A stretch of 64,000 nucleotides of DNA from an uncultured Prevotellaceae bacterium (GTDB lineage: Bacteria; Bacteroidota; Bacteroidia; Bacteroidales; Muribaculaceae), in contig CAMZFV010000005.1 in NCBI GenBank assembly GCA_947306175.1, positions 1 through 64,000 on the forward strand, read 5' to 3'. Shown piece by piece: positions 51,957 to 61,385 of this stretch. The translations under genes and the position numbers were made by a program. Numbering within the stretch: position 1 is the stretch's first letter; each line of letters opens with the position of its first letter. Under the pieces are notes generated by a model, which saw nothing but the letters and a program-made list of their open reading frames with translations, had not been told where the DNA came from and did no database searches.

Positions 51957-52010
51957 TCAGTTAGTACCTCTGTCTCTTTTTAGCCTTTATTATCTTGTAA
52001 TAGATTTAGT

Positions 52011-54389
52011 ATGATGAAAAGAGTTTTACTGTATCTCGCACTCTTGATGATGGCAGTGGCTACCAATGCTGCCACCTGGAAGTTACATAGTGCCTACATG
52101 ACGTCCAATATTCAGAACGTCTATGACATGGGGGATAAGGTGTATTATCTGAATACCGGAATGCTTTACCAGTTTGATAAGGCCACCCAACAAACGATAT
52201 GGCTAAACTATCAAAACAAATTGTCAGACAGCAAAATCTCCCAGTTATATTATGATTGGGAGAACAATCTGCTCTTTGTGGCATACCTAAATTGTAATCT
52301 GGATGTCATTGATGGGGATGGCAATGTCAATACAGTAAGCAATTTTAGGGATGCGTTATTCGGTGTCCGCAACCCTGTATATAATCCAATCGACGGAAAT
52401 TTATCGGGTTATACCAAAGTGGCCATCAATGATGTCACATTTGCTCATGGAATTGCGTATGTGACATTGAACTATGGATTTGTCACCATTGATGAGTCAT
52501 CCAGGAGAATCTTGAAGAGCGTGGACTTGACCCGCCATTTCCCCAACACCAATATCAATTCGGTGGCGGTGATGGGCAACACCATGGCAATTCTTACCAA
52601 TATCAATTGCTATTATGGCCCGCTCGGTAGTGAGGATCCATTAGGTGAATATGAGAGGCAGGCAGGATCTTTTTCTGGTTGCAAGATGTACCCAATCAAT
52701 GAGACTTCGTTGTTCGTTTTGGCTTCTAACGCATTGTATAACTATGATTTCTCTTCAGGAACGCCTGTTCTGTCAAACTTAGTGAGCAATGCTGCTACCG
52801 CATCGGTTCAAAAGACTCCCTTTGGCTTTATTGCCAATTTTGCTGGAAAGAACTTCTACTATACGATTGATGAAACAGGTAAGACGGCCACTCAAGTCGC
52901 TACCTCGAGTACACAGATTGCGACATCTTACCCGTTAGGTGATGGTACCGTATGGATCAACGATGCTAATGGACTGCACATCAAAAACAGTGCTGAAAGC
53001 TATAAGGTAAACACGCCATCCACTGATGAACCCTATTGGCTCAAGTACAATGCCGCAATGGATAAATTGTATGTAGCTACTACGGCCCTCAATGGTAAAA
53101 ACAGAACCGATGCGGGTAATATGGCTCCTAACACCATCAATACTTATGATGGTGAGTTTTGGGCGAACGCGACTGCTTATGCCGTTGATAGTACGTATGG
53201 GGGGTATGAGTTTGAGTTCGATCCTCTCGATATGTCCACCTATGTTCGCACTACTTGGGAAAAAGGTATTTTCAAGGTGACCAACGATGTGAAAGTGAAT
53301 AATTACACTAGGGCGAACACAGGCGCGAAGGTTGGAAAATATAAGTCTCATCCCGCATTCGACAAGTATGGTAACTTGTGGGTAGTAAGCTCCTATGGTA
53401 CTTCATGCCCATGGACGGCGGTTTTGCCAAGGGCTAAGTTCCTCCAGAACAACACAACTACTGGTTGGTTCGTGCCATCAGGCTTTACATCGTTGAAATT
53501 GGATACATTTCAACGTACACGCTTCCTTGTTTCTAAGAAAAACAATGTGAAAATCTTCTGTGATTGCGACTTTGTGAGTATTTCAGAGAGACATAAGGGT
53601 CATATCCGCTGCTTTGACAACGGTAATGAAGATCCGACTGTTGATAATTACAGGCTTGTCAACATCAATACTTTTGTCGATCAGAAAAATGAGCAGATTA
53701 AATGGACTTACCTCTTGCACATGGAGGAGGACAACGATGGCATGATCTGGGTGGGCTACATGGGTGGCTTGTTCTTCTTTGACCCCGATGTGGTCTTTGA
53801 TGATTTTCCACGCGCTATTCGCCCCTTCGTGACCAAGTCGGTTGAAGGCACGGGAACTCTTTGTGAAGGCTTTGATGTGTATGACGTGGGAGTGACCCGC
53901 GATAATAATAAGTGGATTGCTACCAACTATGGCGTTTATTATGTTTCGGCCGACGGTTCTGAGGTATATCATCATTTCACGAGTGAAAATAGCGATCTGC
54001 CCAGCAATTTAGTTTATAGCATTGAGTGTGACACCGTTCACAACCGCGTTTATATCTTTACCGACAATGGTTTTGCCGAGTATGTCGCCAATGGCGATGC
54101 CGCCGCAGTGAACTTCGATGGCACCTACGCGTTTCCCAACCCCGTTGAACCCGATTTCACGGGCATGGTGAAGATTGACAAGCTGATGACGAACAGCTAT
54201 GTGACCATCACCGACCGCAACGGCCAAGTGGTGGCTCAGCTCGGTCCAGTGATGGGCAGTGCCTTGTGGGACTGCAGTGGCCCTGACGGCAATCGTGTCC
54301 CCACAGGCGTTTACAACGTCTATGCGGCTCAAGGCCGCCAGCCGTCAACGACGGGCACGCCTCAGACGACCATCATGGTCATCAGGTAA
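52011..54389 (+). CDS. PorZ-like secreted beta-propeller protein, copy 5
   Basis: The longest paralog, 792 residues, with the same architecture: signal peptide to about ATNAA, propeller repeats (WVGYMGGLFFFDPDVVFDDFP) and a C-terminal sandwich whose DNA is identical to that of copy 3 over 324 bases. The N-terminal and central parts group with copies 1 and 4. It ends GTPQTTIMVIR like copies 1, 3 and 4. A perfect 13-bp terminator stem closes the unit of copies 4-5. Confidence 0.75.
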   Translation: MMKRVLLYLALLMMAVATNAATWKLHSAYMTSNIQNVYDMGDKVYYLNTGMLYQFDKATQQTIWLNYQNKLSDSKISQLYYDWENNLLFVAYLNCNLDVIDGDGNVNTVSNFRDALFGVRNPVYNPIDGNLSGYTKVAINDVTFAHGIAYVTLNYGFVTIDESSRRILKSVDLTRHFPNTNINSVAVMGNTMAILTNINCYYGPLGSEDPLGEYERQAGSFSGCKMYPINETSLFVLASNALYNYDFSSGTPVLSNLVSNAATASVQKTPFGFIANFAGKNFYYTIDETGKTATQVATSSTQIATSYPLGDGTVWINDANGLHIKNSAESYKVNTPSTDEPYWLKYNAAMDKLYVATTALNGKNRTDAGNMAPNTINTYDGEFWANATAYAVDSTYGGYEFEFDPLDMSTYVRTTWEKGIFKVTNDVKVNNYTRANTGAKVGKYKSHPAFDKYGNLWVVSSYGTSCPWTAVLPRAKFLQNNTTTGWFVPSGFTSLKLDTFQRTRFLVSKKNNVKIFCDCDFVSISERHKGHIRCFDNGNEDPTVDNYRLVNINTFVDQKNEQIKWTYLLHMEEDNDGMIWVGYMGGLFFFDPDVVFDDFPRAIRPFVTKSVEGTGTLCEGFDVYDVGVTRDNNKWIATNYGVYYVSADGSEVYHHFTSENSDLPSNLVYSIECDTVHNRVYIFTDNGFAEYVANGDAAAVNFDGTYAFPNPVEPDFTGMVKIDKLMTNSYVTITDRNGQVVAQLGPVMGSALWDCSGPDGNRVPTGVYNVYAAQGRQPSTTGTPQTTIMVIR
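54024..54347 (+). repeat. 324-bp tract identical to 48948-49271
   Basis: Partner of the copy 3 tract; the identity ends abruptly on both sides. Confidence 0.95.
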
Positions 54390-54411
54390 CATGGATGAAC
54401 GAGAACGATTG

Positions 54412-54468
54412 AAGGCGGTTCCTCAGTCACGCAAAAAGACTTGCATAATGTGACAGAGGAACCGCCTT
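54412..54468 (+). terminator. terminator after copy 5
   Basis: AAGGCGGTTCCTC (54412-54424) pairs perfectly with GAGGAACCGCCTT (54456-54468); GTCAC/GTGAC extend the stem. Confidence 0.88.
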
Positions 54469-54520
54469 AATAAGAATAGCAGGCTGTTGTCTTCAGGAAT
54501 GTTGAAGTCTCGGTCAAACA

Positions 54521-54548
54521 ACACAATTTAAACGGCTTTGATACGTTA
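54521..54548 (+). promoter_or_regulatory. bipartite upstream motif, copy 6
   Basis: ACACAATTTA, 12 bases, ACGTTA. Same half-sites as upstream of copies 2 and 4, with the spacer one base shorter; 27 bases before ATG 54576. Confidence 0.5.
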
Positions 54549-54575
54549 TATTATTGTAATAAAGTAAAGAAAAAC

Positions 54576-56900
54576 GTGATGACAAAGAGACTTTTATTGA
54601 TATTTTCCGTGATGATGGCGTTGTGTACCGGTGCGCAGAACGCTGTTGGGGATTGGTTAATACACACTGCCTATATCGGTGATAAGGTGAGCACTGTGGC
54701 CGAGGGTAATAGATGGGTCTATTATCTTTCGGGAGGTGATCTGTTCCGACTGGATAAGGAGACGCAGGAAAACGAGGCCTTAAGCCGTGTGAATGACTTG
54801 ACCGATATGTCTATTTCGCAGATATATTATAATAGCGATAAGGATTATCTTGTCGTGGTTTACGCCAATTCCAACATTGATGTGATTTTGAGTGATGGTA
54901 AGGTGGTGAATATGCCCGAAATCAAGAATGCCGTCATGACCTATAGCAAGGCAATTAACGACGTCACGTTTGCCACGGGAGTAATCTATTTGGCCACCGA
55001 TTTTGGCTATGTGGTCATTGATGACAAAAAGTTTGTCGTCAAGGAATCCCACAACTATGGAGAGCGATTGACCACTGTGGCTCAAGTGGCTGATATGCTG
55101 TTGCTCTCAACGCCTACGGCTTCGTACTATGGTCAGGCCAGTGAGTATCACGAGCAATTGTCATCGTTCGAGACTGCATCGATTAAAAAAGAGTGTCGTG
55201 TGCGCCCCATCAATGATTCCACCTTCTTCTGCATGACAGGATGGACATACATCTATAAGATGAAGGTAGATGAGAATCATAAAGTAACGTTCAACAATCC
55301 ACAAACAATCATCGAAAACCGCACCGAGGTGTGGCAGAAGACTGTGGGCGGTTTCTTGCTCAATGTCCCCAATCTGAAGCAGTGCTTCAAGACCGATGAG
55401 ACTGGCCAAAATCCTGTGGCTATTGATACCGATGGCGAGTACTGCAGCGCTAACCCTCAAGGTGATGGAACAACCATGTGGGCCGCTGGACCTAACGGTT
55501 TGCATCTGCTGGAAAGTGATAACTATTATCTGCCCAATGCCTTGTCGTTTGGGCGCCCATTCTGGCTGGCCTTTAACAAGCCCAAGGACCAGCTCTATGT
55601 CTCCAGTCCGGCCACAAACTACTTCTTTACTGATGACGCTGGTACGCCGACTTCGGTGAACACCTATGACGGCATCAAGTGGGAGAATATCACACCCGAA
55701 GGCGTTCAAAGGCAGGGTTCTTACTATATCGAGTTTGTACCTGGTGATCCTGATACCTATCTATTGAGTACTTGGCGTCAAGGTTTGCTCAAGATCCGCG
55801 ACAAAGAGATTATCCAGATTTATGACTCGACCAACACGCCCATGTCCAAGAATTATTGTTGTCATCCCATCACCTCGATTGATCGCAATGGCAACCTTTG
55901 GGTTGTGCAGACTTATGAAACCTGCGATAACAATAATCCTTCTGTGATGGTGCTTCCTGCCGCTAAACTCAAGCAGAATACCAGTAGCAAGATCGATTGG
56001 GATCTTCCTCAGATTGATGGCTTGAAGTCCCAACCTACCAAAAATGCAATCTTGCGCTCGACCAAAAATAGCAATTATGACATCAAGGTTTTCAATGATG
56101 GAGATTATCAGTCGCCCATTGTTTTCTGGAACTCCAATGGTGAAACCTCGTCACGTCCTCAGCAGGTAATACATGACAGGTTGATCGATCAGGATGGACT
56201 GCCCTTTACTTGGCTCTATATCATGTGCATGACCGAGGATTTGAACGGCACCTTCTGGATGGGCAGCACCGAGGGCATTGTCGCCTTTAACCCTGCTCAG
56301 GCTTTTTCGGCTGATTTCAGGGTCAATCACATTAAGGTGCCTCGCAATGATGGCACGGGAATGGCCGACTATCTGATGAACGGTATCCAGGTGAACGATA
56401 TTGCCGTTGACGGCGCTAACCGCAAGTGGATTGCCACCAATTCTTCGGGACTCTTCCTTGTCAGTCCTGACGGCACCCAGATCCTTAAGAAATTCAACAC
56501 GACCAATAGTCCGCTGGCTTCCAACACGGTCTATCGTGTGTGCTGTAATCCCAATAGCAATTCGGTCTATTTGACGACGCCAGCTGGTGTGTATGAGTAC
56601 TTTAGTGACAGTAGCCCCGCTGAGCCTACCTATGACAACATCTATGCCTATCCCAACCCTGTCCGACCCGAATACACGGGTGATGTCACAATCACGGGTC
56701 TGATGGATAATTCACTGGTGAAGATCGCCGATTCCAACGGTTTTGTGATCCGCCAGATGAAATCGACTGGCGGTATGGTGACCTGGGACTGCTGTAACGA
56801 GTATGGCGAGCGTGTCAAGACGGGTGTATATCTTGTGCTCTGCTCTCAGGCCAATGGCAGCGGTAATGCTGTGGTGACCAAAATTGCAGTAATCAGATAA
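54576..56900 (+). CDS. porZ: PorZ-like T9SS protein, probably the housekeeping PorZ
   Basis: A 774-residue exported protein with signal peptide (MMTKRLLLIFSVMMALCTGAQ), two propeller regions (NDVTFATGVIYLATDFGYVV in the first; FWMGSTEGIVAFNP, RKWIATNSSGLFLVSPDG in the second) and a C-terminal sandwich (YAYPNPVRPEYTGDV, GLMDNSLVKIADSNG, VTWDCCNEYGERVKTGVY). The last part fits what I recall of PorZ proteins of other Bacteroidales, better than in the five neighbouring copies. PorZ is known from Porphyromonas as a surface protein needed for T9SS cargo maturation. It is divergent in sequence but shares the upstream motif. The gene symbol is offered by architecture, not by an alignment. Confidence 0.72.
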   Translation: MMTKRLLLIFSVMMALCTGAQNAVGDWLIHTAYIGDKVSTVAEGNRWVYYLSGGDLFRLDKETQENEALSRVNDLTDMSISQIYYNSDKDYLVVVYANSNIDVILSDGKVVNMPEIKNAVMTYSKAINDVTFATGVIYLATDFGYVVIDDKKFVVKESHNYGERLTTVAQVADMLLLSTPTASYYGQASEYHEQLSSFETASIKKECRVRPINDSTFFCMTGWTYIYKMKVDENHKVTFNNPQTIIENRTEVWQKTVGGFLLNVPNLKQCFKTDETGQNPVAIDTDGEYCSANPQGDGTTMWAAGPNGLHLLESDNYYLPNALSFGRPFWLAFNKPKDQLYVSSPATNYFFTDDAGTPTSVNTYDGIKWENITPEGVQRQGSYYIEFVPGDPDTYLLSTWRQGLLKIRDKEIIQIYDSTNTPMSKNYCCHPITSIDRNGNLWVVQTYETCDNNNPSVMVLPAAKLKQNTSSKIDWDLPQIDGLKSQPTKNAILRSTKNSNYDIKVFNDGDYQSPIVFWNSNGETSSRPQQVIHDRLIDQDGLPFTWLYIMCMTEDLNGTFWMGSTEGIVAFNPAQAFSADFRVNHIKVPRNDGTGMADYLMNGIQVNDIAVDGANRKWIATNSSGLFLVSPDGTQILKKFNTTNSPLASNTVYRVCCNPNSNSVYLTTPAGVYEYFSDSSPAEPTYDNIYAYPNPVRPEYTGDVTITGLMDNSLVKIADSNGFVIRQMKSTGGMVTWDCCNEYGERVKTGVYLVLCSQANGSGNAVVTKIAVIR

Positions 56901-56923
56901 TCAATCCATAAAAAGAAGAAACA

Positions 56924-57412
56924 ATGAAAAGAATCGTATTTGTATCGCTGGCTTTCATCGCTGTATTGCTCTCGGCTTGTGGCACCAGCAACAAGATGGC
57001 CAAGGCTGAGCGCGAAGCACAAGTGGCGCAACAGGTGATAGAGGCGCTTGAAGCCACCCATTACACCATTGCAGTGGATTGGATGAAGCCACTGGGTGGC
57101 ATGCCGCGCCACGTGAGTTCCAACTATGAATTGAAGATTAACGGTGATGAGGTGGACAGTTATCTCCCCTACGTGGGTGAGGCCTACCGTTTGCCTTACG
57201 GTACCAGCAAGGGACTGAACTTCAAGGGGAAGATCAAGAACTATAAAGTCACGCAAACGACCAATAACCGTTTCGTGATTGAGTTTGACGTCAACAATGA
57301 CGAGGACATTTACCATTACCGCATCGACATATTCACCAATGGTAAGGCCATCATCGATGTGATTGGCCAAGACCGTGATGCGATTTCGTTTGATGGCGAG
57401 ATGGTTTTCTGA
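56924..57412 (+). CDS. DUF4251 lipoprotein, first of two
   Basis: A 162-residue lipoprotein with signal peptide and lipobox LSAC (C19). The mature part fits the DUF4251 pattern: a helical start (AEREAQVAQQVIEALEATHYTI), then beta strands with YLPYVGEAYRLPYG, GLNFKGKIKNYKV and the final DAISFDGEM. Its function is unknown. It follows the putative porZ gene by 23 bases and is probably cotranscribed. Confidence 0.82.
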   Translation: MKRIVFVSLAFIAVLLSACGTSNKMAKAEREAQVAQQVIEALEATHYTIAVDWMKPLGGMPRHVSSNYELKINGDEVDSYLPYVGEAYRLPYGTSKGLNFKGKIKNYKVTQTTNNRFVIEFDVNNDEDIYHYRIDIFTNGKAIIDVIGQDRDAISFDGEMVF

Positions 57413-57497
57413 TAACAAATTTTAAACCTTTTGTTAAAGAATCAGTCTAAAATATATAGAGTATTATATTCAACTAACTTTAAATTCGTTCAAGATT

Positions 57498-57995
57498 ATG
57501 AGGAAGATTTATTTATTATCGACTTTATGTTTACTGGTGTTGCTCTCGGCTTGTGGCTCGGGTAATAAAGCGGTGGACCAGCAGCGTGTTGATGCGATCA
57601 AGAATTTGCTCGAATCACGACAGTTTGTGGTGATGGTGGGATCTATGAGACCGCTGACGGCGCCGACGGTCTCGGTAAGTCAAGGCCAGAAGATGATTGT
57701 CCGTGGAGAGACGGTGTCTTGCAACTTGCCTTATGCGGGTTCGGGGCAAAATGTTGGCTATGGTGCCAGTGGATACAAGGCGCTCAACTTTTCCAGCGCT
57801 CTGCTTGATTATAAGGTGACCTATCCCAAGTCCAATCGCGCCGATATCACCTTCAGGGTGGACAACGGAGACGACAGTTACAGGTTCCACGTCGAGGTGT
57901 TCATGAATGGTAAGACGACCATCGACGTATCTCCGCGTGGACGTGACGCGATCTCCTACAGTGGCATGATCCACGGCTTGGATATCCTGCAGTAA
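57498..57995 (+). CDS. DUF4251 lipoprotein, second of two
   Basis: A 165-residue paralog of the preceding gene, with lipobox LSAC (C19) and the same DUF4251 landmarks (CNLPYAGSGQNVGYG, ALNFSSALLDYKV, GRDAISYSGMI). The two lipoproteins clearly arose by duplication but have diverged widely. There is an 85-base gap between them. The leader just before the ATG (AACTTTAAATTCGTTCA) resembles that of the dockerin gene at 10902. Function unknown. Confidence 0.82.
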   Translation: MRKIYLLSTLCLLVLLSACGSGNKAVDQQRVDAIKNLLESRQFVVMVGSMRPLTAPTVSVSQGQKMIVRGETVSCNLPYAGSGQNVGYGASGYKALNFSSALLDYKVTYPKSNRADITFRVDNGDDSYRFHVEVFMNGKTTIDVSPRGRDAISYSGMIHGLDILQ

Positions 57996-58022
57996 CTCAG
58001 ATTTCTTGATCGAAAGTAAAAC

Positions 58023-58049
58023 AAGAAGCGGCCTTGATGGTCGCTTCTT
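58023..58049. terminator. bidirectional terminator
   Basis: AAGAAGCG (58023-58030) pairs with CGCTTCTT (58042-58049), with GCC/GGT extending the stem. It lies between convergent genes. Confidence 0.75.
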
Positions 58050-58064
58050 CGTCATTTATGGATA

Positions 58065-61000
58065 TCAGACGACAGCGACGCGGCTGACGGTGTTGTTCTT
58101 GGGGTCGCGGGTGACTTGGATTTGGGTGGAGACACGTTCCTTGAGCAGTTCCACGTGACTGATGATGCCCACGCGCTTGCCGCCAATGTCATAAAGGCGG
58201 TTGAGTGTCTCCATCACGTTATCGAGATAGTCGGGGCTGAGTGAGCCGAAGCCCTCATCGATAAACAAGGTATCAACGGTAAACATCTTGCCGGTAGTGC
58301 TGGATAACGCCAGTGCGAGAGCCAGCGACACCATGAAACTCTCGCCGCCCGACAGTGTGGAGACCGTGGTGAGGTCGCCCTGCATGAGGTCGCGCACCAG
58401 GATAATGAGCGAGCCAGGATAGGCCTCCAGTTCATAGCGGTTATTGAACTGCCGCAGGTAGCCATTGGCACAGGCAAGCAGTTCGCCCAGGATATAACTT
58501 TGGGCGATTTTGCGGAACTTTGTTCCTGTGCTGTCGCCCAGCATTTCCTTGAATTCTTCCCATTGCTTATAAACGGTCTCGGCTTTCTCGAGCGCCGTTC
58601 TTTTCTCGCTCAAGGATTTCACGTTGTCTTCGTCTGCCTTGAGGCGCGCCTTGCGGTCGGCAATTTGGTCGGTCAATTCGATAAACCGGTTATTGCTCTC
58701 CTGGAATATAGCTTCCAGTTTATCGCGGTTTTCTTCGGTGAAATCGGGCTTTTTGGCCTTGATTTCGGCTTGCTGGCGGCTGAGCGACGCGACCTCTCCC
58801 TGCATGTGGGTAATTTGCTCTGCGAGTTCATGGTGGGCTTGCTTGATGCTGGTGATTTCACCTTGATTGTGCTTGTCGATGAGTGCCAACCGTTCCACGT
58901 TCATGTCAACGTGTTCAGTCAGGTACTTGTCAAGTGCTCGCTGGGTCCGTTCGACGATTTCGCCTTGGTTGGTGAGCTGGTTGTTCCAATTGATGTTCTT
59001 GTTTTCAAACTGGCGCCATTGCTCGTCCAGTTTGTCGAGCACCACATCGCTGCTCAAGCCGTTGTCAATAAACCCAGTGATGTTGGCTTTGTTTTCCTCC
59101 ATAGCGGGAATGATGGCTTGGGCTACATTGATGTCGCGCTCCAACTGTTGGGCGGCCTTGTTCTGCTGCTGATAAAGGGCGGCTTTTTTTTCTAATTCCT
59201 CGATGAAATCGGGATTATTTGCAACGATTTCCTGCCAGTTGCTCATGGTAAACAAGCCGTCAAGTTCGTGCGTGCGGTCTTCCAGCCTCGTCTGGCTGTC
59301 GGCAATGACCTTCGCCTGGTGCTTGATGCTCTCATTGACCTGGTTGAGGCGGATGACAGCAGCATTATGCTTCTCGTTGAGTTCAACCAGTTTGTTACGC
59401 TCATTTGAGATGTTATTGTTAAGCGCGGTGGCACGAGCTAACGTCTCATTAAGTGTTTTGATTTCATCATCAATGGTTTGGATGATGGCATCGCTTTGTT
59501 CAAAATCATCGGTTTCATGGGACTTTTTCCCGCATTTTGCCAATAATAGGCTCACCTGTTGCCATTGGCCGTTTCGTTCGGCCATTTTATGGGCAAGGTC
59601 TTTTTCGCTATCATCGATTTGCGTGTTGAGTCGTTTGATGGCTTTACCCGAGGCGGCAATGGCTGTCTCTGATTTCTGTACCGCTTCCTCGGCATCTTTG
59701 AGTCGTTGGCGCAAATCGTCAAGCACATTCTTCCCCTTGGGCGGCTGCAGGTTATGGATGACGTTGCCGCACACGGGGCAGTTCTCGCCCTCATGCAATG
59801 TCTTGTGGGCCTGCTCAATGAGGGCGTTCCAGTCCTTTTCACGTTCGAGGGCTTCGAGGGCTTGCTCTTTGAGTGCTCGCTTGCTTGCAATAGTGGCGTT
59901 CTCTTGATTGAGAGCCTGTTGCTCCTTGTCCAATTCGCGCTTTACGCTCTCGATCGCAGTTTGGGCTTGGCTCACGGCTTCTAGTTTGGTCTTGAAGATG
60001 ACGATGGCCTGCTTCGCATCGGTCAATGCATCTTTTTGGGCACTGACCTCTGTCACCTTGATGTCATCATATTGGCTTTGCAGCTGCTTGACCTTTTCAT
60101 TCTGTTGCTGCGCAGCTTCAAGCGCGGTTTTAACATTTTCCTCCACTTGTGGCAACAGTTCCTGTTCCTGCTTGAGTGTGCGTGAAAACTCAGTGATGTT
60201 GTCTTGTTCGCCCTTGCGCTGGTTCATGAGCGACTTGATGGTCTTGATGGCCTCATACATCCCGCGGTTGGGCTCTTCTTTTTTGAGATAATTGCCGATT
60301 TCATCGAGTTTTTTCTGCTTGTTCTCGACATCGTTCACTGCGGCGCGCAGGGCTGCGCACAGGCGGTCAAACTCCTCCTGCATGGCGGGCTGTTGCGCTT
60401 GCAAGGCCTTGATTTGTCGCTGGGCTTCCTGCTGGTCCCGCAATTCACGGCGTGGCTCAATGGTCGCCTCCCAATCTGCAACTAACTGATGCTGTTCAAG
60501 GTATTCAGGACGTTTAGCCAGTTCCTGCTTCTCTGTCAGTTCTTCTTGTTTGTCGTTGAGATTACGTTGGTTTTGCCCCATTTCATCGAGCCAATCTGTC
60601 ATCTTCTTGGCAGCATCACGTTGCTGTTGCATGGTGGACTGCTCTTTAGCGAATTGCTCGATTTCACCTAAGATAAACGCTTTCTCATCCTCGCTCAGCA
60701 GAATGATGCTCTGCAACTGCTCACGCAGGTTGTTGCGTTCATTCTCTTTTTCGCGAAAGACCTCAAAAATCTTCTGCCCCACTTGGGCATACACTTCGGT
60801 GCCTGTCATCTTTTCGAGCAGGGCGGCCTTTTCGTTTTCGTTGCTGTTGAGGAACTCGGCAAACTTCCCCTGGGCAAGTACCACAGTGCGGAAGAACTCG
60901 TGCATGTCTAACCCGATGAGTTGGGTGATGAAGGGGTTGATGGAGTTTTTCCCTTTCAGGTCAACTGGTGGGTTGATGTGGTCTTCGGTCCTGAGCGTGC

Positions 61001-61385
61001 GCTCGGGCGACATAATTCTGTTGCTCAGTTTCTTATGGGCTCGTTGCACATGCCATGTGGCAATGTAGGGGATACCGTTGGCATCATCAAATGTCAAGAC
61101 GATATCAGCACTCGTCGTACCGCGCCGCAGCAGTTGTTTGGGCTCGTAGGCTCGGATGGTATCGTGATCATTCTTGTTCTCATAGCCCTCGTTATTGGCG
61201 GCCGTCAGGCGGGGTGTTGAACCGTATAACGCTAGGCATAGACAATCGATGATGGTGGATTTGCCTGCGCCGGTGGCACCAGTGATGAGGAACAGATGCT
61301 CGTCCTTGAGCGGAGCCTCGTCAAAGTCAATGACAGCATGTTCGATCGAGGCGATGTTGTCTATGATGAGTTGCTTGAGTTTCAT
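58065..61385 (-). CDS. sbcC: exonuclease subunit SbcC
   Basis: The SMC/Rad50-type ATPase of the SbcCD nuclease, which opens hairpins and protein-blocked DNA ends. It has Walker A at the N-terminus (GATGAGKSTIID, 35-46) and two long coiled-coil arms flanking the zinc hook CPVCG (about 536-540). The C-terminal ABC signature is STLSGGESFMVSLALALALS (cited as LSGGE) and Walker B is DTLFIDEGFGSLS. At 1106 residues it is slightly above the usual length, within the coiled coils. Its start overlaps the sbcD stop by four bases. Confidence 0.94.
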   Translation of the reverse strand: MKLKQLIIDNIASIEHAVIDFDEAPLKDEHLFLITGATGAGKSTIIDCLCLALYGSTPRLTAANNEGYENKNDHDTIRAYEPKQLLRRGTTSADIVLTFDDANGIPYIATWHVQRAHKKLSNRIMSPERTLRTEDHINPPVDLKGKNSINPFITQLIGLDMHEFFRTVVLAQGKFAEFLNSNENEKAALLEKMTGTEVYAQVGQKIFEVFREKENERNNLREQLQSIILLSEDEKAFILGEIEQFAKEQSTMQQQRDAAKKMTDWLDEMGQNQRNLNDKQEELTEKQELAKRPEYLEQHQLVADWEATIEPRRELRDQQEAQRQIKALQAQQPAMQEEFDRLCAALRAAVNDVENKQKKLDEIGNYLKKEEPNRGMYEAIKTIKSLMNQRKGEQDNITEFSRTLKQEQELLPQVEENVKTALEAAQQQNEKVKQLQSQYDDIKVTEVSAQKDALTDAKQAIVIFKTKLEAVSQAQTAIESVKRELDKEQQALNQENATIASKRALKEQALEALEREKDWNALIEQAHKTLHEGENCPVCGNVIHNLQPPKGKNVLDDLRQRLKDAEEAVQKSETAIAASGKAIKRLNTQIDDSEKDLAHKMAERNGQWQQVSLLLAKCGKKSHETDDFEQSDAIIQTIDDEIKTLNETLARATALNNNISNERNKLVELNEKHNAAVIRLNQVNESIKHQAKVIADSQTRLEDRTHELDGLFTMSNWQEIVANNPDFIEELEKKAALYQQQNKAAQQLERDINVAQAIIPAMEENKANITGFIDNGLSSDVVLDKLDEQWRQFENKNINWNNQLTNQGEIVERTQRALDKYLTEHVDMNVERLALIDKHNQGEITSIKQAHHELAEQITHMQGEVASLSRQQAEIKAKKPDFTEENRDKLEAIFQESNNRFIELTDQIADRKARLKADEDNVKSLSEKRTALEKAETVYKQWEEFKEMLGDSTGTKFRKIAQSYILGELLACANGYLRQFNNRYELEAYPGSLIILVRDLMQGDLTTVSTLSGGESFMVSLALALALSSTTGKMFTVDTLFIDEGFGSLSPDYLDNVMETLNRLYDIGGKRVGIISHVELLKERVSTQIQVTRDPKNNTVSRVAVV

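Noticed and set aside
41560..54389. Two-component hybrid sensors (the propeller repeats resemble those of hybrid two-component systems)
   Set aside because: No membrane helix after the propellers, no histidine kinase or receiver domain; instead each protein ends in a secretion-type beta-sandwich.
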